Position numbers and translations under genes: made by a program | Shown: piece by piece, positions 8,388 to 14,731 of the stretch | How the letters are laid out: every line of letters begins with the position of its first letter | Numbering within the stretch: position 1 is the stretch's first letter | NCBI GenBank assembly: GCA_002284615.2 | Contig: MU069490.1 | Span: 643,855 to 665,846, forward strand | DNA: 21,992 bases | Direction of reading: 5' to 3' | Origin: Dunaliella salina | Taxonomy: Eukaryota > Chlorophyta > Chlorophyceae > Chlamydomonadales > Dunaliellaceae | The notes under the pieces: generated by a model | The model's input: the letters and a program-made list of their open reading frames with translations, nothing else | Database searches by the model: none | What the model was told of the DNA's origin: nothing

Positions 8388-9990
8388 TTGGATATTACTT
8401 ACATAGATGATTGGCGAACTTTTGAGGAGAACAAGAAAGAACAATCAAGCTTCCCCACCCACCTCGAAACGCAATACCACACCCATTACGCACCCATGAT
8501 CATTGGAAAATGGGCCCTGCCACTATTCAAACAAGCTAACCTTGTGCCTGAGGATGTCTTACCTACTGCTTGCACTGATATTGAGTGTGCCTGCTGCCAA
8601 ATATGCAATTACCACCATAGTTATGAAACTGATACCTTTGATCCTCCATTTCCTGATATGCACGTTTGTGATGTGTACCACCGGACGTACCATTGGGGAT
8701 GCATGAAGGAGCTTGGATGTTACTCGGATGAGCAAAGACAAGAAATTGCAGCAGCTGAAACATGGGCATGTCCTGCCTGTGCAAGCCTAAATGATGCCCA
8801 AAAAATTGAAAGAGAGCGGCAGACAAAACAAGAACTCAGGAGGGTCACATGGAAGCCCTCCTGGGAATCAGAAGATCTACAGGAGACATTGCCCAAATTT
8901 AAAGAGTGTTTGCTTAAGTTTGTAGCACAACAGAGCGAGCCCAACCTCTCAACACGCACAGCAGATTCTGCCCTCAAAAATCTTGAAAGACAGGGCTTTG
9001 AAAAACCTAATGAAACCAATGTTTGGCAGCAGGAAATGGACGCACAATTGCGCAACAAAATCACATTTGATACAAACCCCACTAATCCACAAGCAGATAT
9101 AAAACCTACAGGCTCATGCGAGTACTGGCTGCGCAAGGTTGACCTCGTGAAGTACACGGATCAGCAATCCCCTTATTTAGCATCATCTGACACAGGATCC
9201 CACAGCCATTCCCCTCCTACTCTATCCCTCCTCATTCTCCCAGAAATATACACGGCGCGCATGGCCTGTACTTATAATACACAAGGCAAGTGTGTTGGTA
9301 TGATATCCCCAAACCGCTTCCAAATCCACTACAGGGCTTTTTATGGGGCCAAGCTTGCTGGCATGCACGAGAAAATAACACCAGCTCCAGGCAACTTTGC
9401 TACTGAGCTGCAAGGACTCCTCTCCCGCAAATCCATGCTTAAAAGAAAGTACTCTAGCAAGAAGATCAAAAACTCTTTTTCACGAGCCCTTCCACCTCAC
9501 ATTCATCACGCCCTTCAAAAATGGGCTTCAGTAGCCCAAGAAAAAATGGCCTCTCCACTAGACCACAACCCACAATACCATAATTATTGGAGTGCAGACT
9601 CCCGAGACACTCTTTTTGGTGCCATGCATAATGCCTTCTCATCCAAATTCTCAGGCTTCTCAGTCTGCCATCCCATTTATGACGAGGGAATCATGACCCA
9701 AGCTTTGCAACATGCCATCTACTCTGCCATTCTCAACACAGAAGCTACTGCTACATTCATGTTCCTTCTGGCTTGGAATAAGGACATGATAACCAACCCC
9801 TACTCCAAACTTGTCGCTGCCTACCCCCACCTCTGTTACGACCTCGGCATTATACCTCGCAAAAAACTTGGTTACAGTACCCCTCAATCCTGCCCTAACC
9901 GAGAGGTACCTTTACCTGGGACCTTCATATCTTTGGTGTTTGGAACACTGCAGCTCGAGTTCTTCTCAACAACCATAATAAAGACTGGCT
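8388..9990 (+). pseudogene. PHD-type zinc finger followed by a PCIF1-methyltransferase-like region
   Basis: The frame is open from about 8370 to 10001 without an ATG start, so it is a continuation of the polyprotein. Residues about 65-135 carry a C4HC3 pattern: CQIC, later HVCDVYHRTYHWGC, then WACPAC, as in PHD fingers, which usually read histone tails. After a charged stretch (about 8800-9060) and a variable region, 9510-9920 reads KWASVAQEKMASPL, YWSADSRDTLFGA, FSGFSVCHPIYDEGIM, TATFMFLLAWN. The order Y-S-A-D-FG, F-x-V-x-x-P, then a hydrophobic strand ending in W resembles the core of the PCIF1 cap-adenosine methyltransferase family, whose catalytic motif is N-P-P-F; here that site is C-H-P-I (9666-9677). 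A frameshift near 9918 leads to IFGVWNTAARVLLNN, comparable to the H-N-T-A strand of that family. PHD is fairly sure, the methyltransferase likeness moderate. Confidence 0.6.
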
Positions 9991-10760
9991 ACAAGGCCTG
10001 AAAGGAGATTTGAAAGAAGCCACACAGTGGAAGCTGACGAATGTCAGCAGCCACCCTGTCCTAAATTCCATGCATGCTCACATGCCAGGTTTCAATAAAC
10101 TGGAACGCCTCCCATTGGACAAACAACACGCCTCCAAACACCCTGAAAATCCACACATGATCGTCAAAGAAACAGACTTGGTGCCCAGTCAATCCAGTGC
10201 TACTCTAACTCTCAAAGTTGATGATTGGAAAACATGGGCATACACAGATGGCAGCTGCCATATCCATAACGAAGAGCAAGAAATTGGAGCAGGCGTCTAC
10301 TGCCCGTCCACTGACAGCAAGAACTTTGTAGAACCAAACGGTGCTGGGATTACTAAAACCTTCAATAGAGCTGAATTGGCAGCAATATTGCTGCTGCTAT
10401 CATTACCAAACATGCAGACATTGCATCAGACAGCCTCACCTCTTTCGAACAAATATGTAAACAACTCCTTTACCCTGAGAAACACCTGAAACATGTCCAA
10501 GGAGATGTCCTAAAATGATCTCAACTCTCATTAGAGACTTCCATACCAAAATTCGAATTTACAAGGTGAAGTCCCATGCTGGCATCGCTGGAAATGAATG
10601 TGCAGATGCTGTTGCGAAACATCAGGCAAAGCAAGCCCAGAACTGCGAGGCAGACACCGAGATCCCTGGTGCAGGTCCTGGTGGAAATCCATTTACAAAT
10701 ATTTTCTGGTTAGCCAAGGAGAAAGATTGCATGCTGCAGGCACATCTACGGCTCCACCAC
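9918..10760 (+). pseudogene. RNase H domain of the retrotransposon (two frameshifts)
   Basis: Frame 2 carries the end of the PCIF1-like region, then YTDGSC (catalytic Asp 10247-10249), GAGVYC and NRAELAAI (catalytic Glu 10373-10375). A frameshift near 10389 moves the frame to one that reads AAAIITKHADIASDSLTSF, with the third acidic residue at 10429-10431. A second shift at the AAAA near 10513 leads to KSHAGIAGNECADAVAK, with the final Asp at 10605-10607. All four RNase H carboxylates and the conserved His are thus present in order, though in three frames. RNase H would remove element RNA after first-strand synthesis. In many LINEs it sits right after the RT; here more than 2 kb of other domains intervene. 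Confidence 0.85.
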
Positions 10761-11146
10761 CCGCCCACAAGCTCACCTTTTTTCCCAATCTCCAAGATGC
10801 CCTCAAATCCCGCATGCATTCTAAACACAAGCTTGGATATGCCAATGCCAAAACAGGCTACAACTCTTACTATCAAAACTTATTACCGCAAGTAGATAAA
10901 AGAAACAGCAACGCCTTCAGAAATATGCCCAATATTTCTGTACCCATGAAGCGTACCATCCTGCAGTACCGCACAGGCACCCTCTACAACCAAAAGCATG
11001 CAATGCGTTTTAAAAGGTCAACTGATCCATCTTGTCCCCTCCCAGGCTGCCATCATTTGGACAGTGCACAACACATGCACTCAGGCTGCCAAAACCATAT
11101 CATCTCCAACATGAAAACTGAACACCATAACATTGCAGGCAGATGA
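10598..11146 (+). pseudogene. Pre-endonuclease region with CCHC zinc finger
   Basis: After a frameshift near 10760, frame 2 is open to a TGA at 11144-11146. It reads through LTFFPNLQDALKSRMHSKHKLG and VPMKRTILQYRTGTLYNQKHAMRF to a C-x4-C-x7-H-x4-C finger, CPLPGC to HMHSGC, at 11033-11099, followed by QNHIISNMKTEHHNIAGR. A CCHC finger directly before the restriction-like endonuclease is the known arrangement of R2/Dualen-type elements and probably helps bind DNA. The early part of this frame (10598-10760) is a shadow of the RNase H tail. Confidence 0.7.
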
Positions 11147-11836
11147 TTGAAAAGCCTGCAGCAAATGCCCTGTAGGGGCAGGCCTAGTATACTCAGACAT
11201 ACGAAGCGATTTCAAGCTTGCTCAACACAACCTCCAACTCCCTACACATGCCTCGAACAGAACTTTACCTGCCTACTTCTTCCCTCGTAACCTTCCAGAG
11301 AGGAAAAGACTCAACTCCAGTCGACCAGATGCTGTTTTGTTCACCCCTTTCAATGCCAAACATACTTCAAACGGTGTTTCTCCTACCCATTCCCATCACG
11401 CTTTGCATAGCTCCTCAGGAGGACCACCAGAACTAGCCGCATGAGACAACCCCATGAATTTTTTGCGAATGAACGCCATGTGCACCTAATAGAAATCAAG
11501 TTCTGTGGAGACACAAGGCCAGAGCATCAGTTGAACGCGGCAAAGCAGCAGCATGCAGACCTTTGTAAACTTATTGACGCTAAAGCTGTTACAATTCACC
11601 CTATTCTCCTGGGTGTAGGTGGAACTATTTACTCTGAGCATACCCTGAAACAATTCAAACAACTAGGATTGGATTACCAGCGTGCCACGAAGCTTGCTCA
11701 ACAACTTCATGCCCATTCTGTCCAATATGCCCAAAAACTAGTCACCACACGCCGCGCTATTGGAAACAAGAATACTTCCTACAGCCAGTTTCTAGAGCCA
11801 GGTGCTTCTAGTATCCCTCCAGATCCACATTAGCAT
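11147..11836 (+). pseudogene. Restriction-like endonuclease (PD-(D/E)xK) domain of the retrotransposon
   Basis: Frame 0 is open from about 11150 to a TGA near 11441 and contains SDIRSDFKLAQHNLQLP, AYFFPRNLPERKRL and SSRPDAVLF, with Arg-Pro-Asp at 11322-11330. After a frameshift near 11420, frame 2 reads ERHVHLIEIKFCGDTRP with Glu-Ile-Lys at 11492-11500, then HPILLGVGGTIYSEHTLKQF and LHAHSVQYAQKLVTTRRAI, ending at a TAG at 11831-11833. RPD followed by E-I-K on a beta strand is the active-site signature of the restriction-like endonucleases of early-branching LINEs. About 54 codons separate the two halves, longer than the compact spacing in R2, with a Ser/His-rich insert. With the N-terminal APE this makes a two-nuclease element. 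Broken by at least two frameshifts. Confidence 0.75.
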
Positions 11837-11960
11837 TGTCTTTTTCATACCTTGTGGTGGAGGGGGCACACAGCTCTTTTTTGAGCCAATGTGTCTCCTT
11901 TTCCTTAATTGATGTAGGGAGAGTTTCTCCGTCTACTTAGTTTTTTTTTCTTTTCTTTTC
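11834..11960 (+). other. 3' UTR and T/C-rich 3' terminus of the retrotransposon
   Basis: About 127 bases from the last stop to the right target duplication. It contains GTGGTGGAGGGGGCAC and ends in nine T followed by two CTTTT-type units. There is no poly(A) tail. Confidence 0.7.
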
Positions 11961-11972
11961 TAAAAAGCGCCT
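11961..11972. repeat. Right target-site duplication of the retrotransposon
   Basis: TAAAAAGCGCCT, identical to 3430-3441. On the minus strand it is part of the coding relic of the older LINE (codons for G-A-F-Y). Confidence 0.85.
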
Positions 11973-12715
11973 GTCTCGTCTTGAAGAACTCTGTGAGCAG
12001 AGGGGAAATCAAAAAACAGACGTTCATAAGCCCTTCTAAGAGAACACACAGGACCGCAAGAACAAAGGAACACGGCATGCTTTTCTTCTTGAAGTCCTCC
12101 TGCGTCACATTTATCACAAACTGAAATGTGCTCCTGCCAAAGTGATGTCTCAACTCTTAGGGTGTGTGCATGCATCGAAAGCACGCGATGTTTCTCAGCA
12201 CATGCCTGCCTCTTCTTCAAGATGCAAATACCTAGGGACAGAAAAGGGCGCTCCATGAGCAGCCTAAGGTTTCAAAGGGAGAGCCACCCAGTGATGATAC
12301 TTGGCTAATTTGTTCACACGCTCATTGTGCTCTGCAAGGCAGCCGCATTCCAAACACCTCGTAGCCTTTTTCTCAGATCAACAACGAACTCCTTCAGTGC
12401 TACTGGCTGCCCCGAGCGCACACATTGGATAAACATATTGCACCTGTCCAAGCCATTCCATGCTGCCCAAAACTCCGAGGTCCAACATATACAAGATATA
12501 CTGCTCATGTCAACGTTTGCTTGCAGCACCTTGCGCAGTGTAGTACTGAAGAAGTACACAACAAATTTACAAAAGTCCCTGGCCTCAGAGAGCAGCCCTT
12601 TGGAGGTTTCCCTCCAATCCTGATATGTTAGAAAACATTTTGGGATGTTGTTACCGGATTCCAACAACAAGCGCAATCGCGCACAAGGGAGGCAGTCAAA
12701 CCAGCCCGGCCTCAC
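11961..12715 (-). pseudogene. Decayed LINE ORF fragment (post-RT region and C-terminal zinc finger), target of the larger element
   Basis: Reading from high to low coordinates, 12715-12314 gives WRETSKGLLSEARDF, TTLRKVLQANVDMSSISC, CWTSEFWAAWNGLD and LKEFVVDLRKRLRGVW. A 2-nt shift near 12330 leads to EHNERVNKLAKYHHW and APFSVPRYLHLE with one TAG. A second shift near 12210 opens the frame that ends in AHTLRVETSLWQEH and a C-x2-C-x9-H-x4-C finger (CDKC to HAVFLC), then LRRAYERLFFDF and LQDETGAF up to the insertion point. This layout matches the tail of APE-type LINE ORF2 proteins, where a CCHC-like finger follows the thumb. It continues at 3441-3278. The RT core itself is absent, so the copy is probably 5'-truncated at about 12720. 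The 12696-13067 frame adds nothing recognisable. Confidence 0.65.
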
Positions 12716-12811
12716 AGGAGGGGATGGACCGGTGGGGGGTTAGCCGGTGACAAGGAGATGGTGTTGGCAAGAAAATCAAGCTGCACTTAGGTGCGTCGGT
12801 CGGGATGTTGT

Positions 12812-12859
12812 TTTTCATTACCAAAGCAGTTCTACCCTGCTTTCTCGGTAATGTGAAAA
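12812..12859. other. Imperfect 18-bp hairpin
   Basis: TTTTCATTACC plus AAAGCAG (12812-12829) pairs with CTGCTTT (12837-12843) and GGTAATGTGAAAA (12847-12859) around a 7-base loop, leaving a 3-base bulge (12844-12846) and a single unpaired T. It may be the relic of a palindromic element or a local RNA structure. Confidence 0.6.
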
Positions 12860-13081
12860 ATCGCCAGTCTGGGATTTTGGGTTGCAAGGGTTCTGTGCAC
12901 AGGTGCATGTTAGGTGTAATGTTTTTTTGTTGGACAGAGACTTGAAACTGATTGTATGTGTCTTGATGTTGGAGTGCAAATCTCTTCCTCCACCTACAAG
13001 GTGCTTTTCGGGGGTGTGTTTCTATGTGCAAGTTGGCACTTGCTCCTTTGGCACCATATTCCTTCACCTAGGGATTTCATT

Positions 13082-13262
13082 TTGTAAGCTCTCAAATTCA
13101 CAGGCAGGATCTCATGATGTGTCCGCTTTTTTAAATCAGAACAACAATAAACTTCCATTTTTCCTTCATGAATTAATCGCCTTTTATGAGCAGGCTAGCA
13201 GTCGCAATTCTTGACTGAAGGCCTTATCCCTGTAAACCTTGTAAACCTTGTAAGCTCTCAAA
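13082..13262 (+). mobile_element. ~150-bp SINE-like element with 15-bp direct repeats (copy B)
   Basis: TTGTAAGCTCTCAAA occurs at 13082-13096 and 13248-13262. The intervening 151 bp ends in GGCTAGCAGTC, a loop, GACTGAAGGCC and then CTGTAAACC/TTGTAAACC tail repeats, the same 3' end as copy A at 1645-1690. The first six bases of the right duplication (TTGTAA) could also be tail, so the duplication is at least 9 bp. The 5' part has no clear tRNA A or B box. It is the longest copy in the window and may approximate a full element. Confidence 0.5.
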
Positions 13263-13603
13263 CCAGCTTGGATAGTTTTGGTGGATTCACCGTTCTCCTA
13301 CATTGTTCTGGATGGCAATGAGTTGCATGTGTCTAATATTTTTTTCTGGTGAAGCTAGAGGAAGAAAGATTTGAGGTGATTGGAAGGTGAGACTCCCTGA
13401 GGGAAATTTTGCAAGGACTGTGCCGCAGGCAGGATGGCTTGACAGCCAGCGCATGTAACCTTTCTTGGTCTAACCCCCCTTCTGACTGGGGAGACTGGTT
13501 CTTCGTTCAATGTGGAAATGACATGCATGTCAAAGTGACGTTCGCTATGTCCAATCGGTGGAATCAATCGCTCCACAACAGATTATTCCCCTTTCTTTTT
13601 TAG

Positions 13604-13662
13604 CTCCTTTCCCTTTGCGAGCAGGCTGGCAGTCAGCTGTTTTGATTGGAGGCCTCCTTTCC
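13604..13662 (+). mobile_element. Short stem-loop element copy C
   Basis: CTCCTTTCC at 13604-13612 and 13654-13662 flanks 41 bp containing GAGCAGGCTGGCAGTCA, a loop, then TGATTGGAGGC. The inner stem keeps pairing through G-U wobbles (CAGTCA with TGATTG), so the structure is kept although the sequence changed. The bases GAGCAGGCT before the stem match copy B. The tail repeat is missing, which makes this the weakest of the three copies. Confidence 0.4.
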
Positions 13663-13803
13663 TGAAACCTGCAACTTATATACACCTTCAGGAGACACCA
13701 TTCAGACTCGCCAAACTCCCATGTTTAACTACTACCGTACTCCCACGTACTCAATCCGCACCCTTTACAGGAATAATGCTTTCATTTTTGCTTAAATTGG
13801 TCT

Positions 13804-13883
13804 GGTTACAGGCCTCTATGTATCCGCTCAGCTGCCCTTGTAGGCGGATAAAGCGATGTAACCTTACCTTACCTTACCTTACA
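13804..13883 (+). repeat. Nested two-stem structure followed by a CCTTA tail
   Basis: GGTTACA (13804-13810) pairs with TGTAACC (13857-13863), and inside it TATCCGC (13821-13827) pairs with GCGGATA (13844-13850), all perfectly. Then follow four units of ACCTT up to an ACAG. Stem, TGTAACC and a short tandem tail recall the 3' ends of copies A and B, so this may be a related element end. Confidence 0.5.
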
Positions 13884-13975
13884 GAAATAATTAGTTTTTC
13901 ACGTCCGCATCACTTCCGTACCCCAGACGGAAATTATTATTATCATGTCCGCACATTTCCGCAGTGCCAAAAGGG
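13884..13975. repeat. AT-rich repeat with TCCGCA motifs (left block)
   Basis: Two ~45-bp units, each starting AAATAATTA-like and containing GTCCGCA then TTCCG. The same units recur at 14338-14455, so they flank the small ORF at 14085-14333. Confidence 0.6.
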
Positions 13976-14084
13976 CCTCAGCCCACTGAATAACTTGTTG
14001 TCAACAAAGCAAATGCCTTCTCACTCACCTCATTTAGTTGGTGTCCAACCAAACCCTAGCCCGGGCCTTTGATCCTAAAAGGGT

Positions 14085-14333
14085 TTAATCCATATCCTCA
14101 TCTGAGTCCAATCCAGGCTTGCACCTGCGCTTTGCTTCCTCTTGTGCGCGCTTCTCCCTGTCATCGCGCTGCTTCTGAATGGTTTCATCATGCTTTTGCT
14201 TCTACTGCTTTGCCCTCTCCTTCTTGTCTTCTGGGTCCTCCTTCTTCAGGAAGCGGTGGAAGGTCAGCTGGAAGTCCCCTCGAGGAGGGGGAGGAGGGCG
14301 CTGCTGCTGCTGCTCACCACCTTGCTCGCTCAT
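14085..14333 (-). pseudogene. Small charged protein gene with one in-frame TAG
   Basis: From an ATG at 14331-14333, 83 codons run to a TAA at 14085-14087 with a single TAG at 14202-14204 (codon 44). The peptide starts MSEQGGEQQQQR, has a five-Pro run, then GDFQLTFHRFLKKEDPEDKK, and after the stop a Lys/Arg/Glu/Gln-rich likely helix ending RRCKPG and the acidic tail LDSDEDMD. The TAG sits between Gln codons and is one C-to-T step from CAG, so it is probably a recent disabling change or a sequencing error. The composition (disordered N-terminus, conserved-looking FHRFLKKE, charged coil, acidic C-terminus) looks coding, but I do not recognise the family. Upstream (14338-14455) lies an AT-rich repeat that may carry its promoter. 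It could be a retrocopy, as there are no introns. Confidence 0.45.
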
Positions 14334-14337
14334 CACG

Positions 14338-14455
14338 TAAAATAATTAATTTTCACTTGTCCGCACACATCCGCAGCGCCTCAAATAATTATTTTTTTCG
14401 CCAGTTGCAGTTTGTCCGCAGTGCCCAAATAAGATATTTTGCGGAATGATATAAT
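14338..14455. repeat. AT-rich repeat with TCCGCA motifs (right block)
   Basis: Three diverged units of about 45 bp with AAATAATTA-type starts and GTCCGCA, ATCCGCAG and GTCCGCAGTGCC motifs; the last unit is the most decayed (TTGCGGAATG). Together with 13884-13975 it looks like one tandem array interrupted by the ~360-bp ORF-bearing segment. Confidence 0.6.
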
Positions 14456-14567
14456 TTTTCTGCGGTAACTTGTGCTTGGTTCCATGTGAAATTTTGGGCA
14501 TGGTTACATTTGCAACATGATCAAATTACTGAGATTCTCTCAATCAACTGTCTTATTTAATTGCAAG

Positions 14568-14731
14568 GCTACAATGAGGGACAAAATGTCCACATTGCCT
14601 CTGATAAGCATGAATGTCACACACTGGAGATGGCATCTGAACAAAAAGTAAGGGTATGTCAATGGCAAGGTCACAGTAAAAAATTGAAAATTCTTGAGTT
14701 TGTTGGCACGCATGAACTCTCTGCGTCAGAG
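14568..14731 (+). CDS. Possible internal exon, function unknown
   Basis: A pyrimidine-rich stretch ends in AG at 14566-14567, and a GTAAGG donor follows 14731. In between one frame is open and reads GYNEGQNVHIASDKHECHTL, then EMASEQKVRVCQWQGHSKK, LKILEFVGTHELSASE. Composition is protein-like, unlike most open frames nearby, but no domain is recognised and no partner exons could be linked. Other GT dinucleotides inside (for example near 14648) could be used instead. It is listed as a candidate only. Confidence 0.25.

Larger units (their letters stand above)
3442..11960 (+). mobile_element. Full-length but decayed dual-endonuclease non-LTR retrotransposon (Dualen/RandI-like)
   Basis: About 8.5 kb between perfect 12-bp duplications. 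Recognisable coding blocks in order: AP endonuclease (3557-4727), reverse transcriptase (4981-7494), basic linker (7495-8380), PHD-type finger (8583-8793), PCIF1-like region (about 9510-9990), RNase H (about 10220-10650), CCHC finger (11033-11099) and a restriction-like endonuclease with PD and EIK motifs (11322-11833). APE plus restriction-like endonuclease in one element is the defining trait of the Dualen clade known from Chlamydomonas, which also carries RNase H. No separate gag-like ORF1 is seen; the APE starts about 115 bases from the 5' end. The 3' end is T/C-rich rather than poly(A). At least four stops, several frameshifts and a nested insertion show it is dead. Confidence 0.85.
12716..14084. 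other. Region without recognisable genes
   Basis: No coding segment is persuasive. It holds an imperfect hairpin (12812-12859), two copies of the stem-loop mobile element (13082-13262, 13604-13662), a nested two-stem structure with a CCTTA tail (13804-13883) and the left part of an AT-rich TCCGCA repeat (13884-13975). Confidence 0.5.

Noticed and set aside
12696..13067. Minus-strand 123-codon frame upstream of the LINE relic
   Set aside because: No LINE motif, and it crosses a hairpin; not a convincing continuation.
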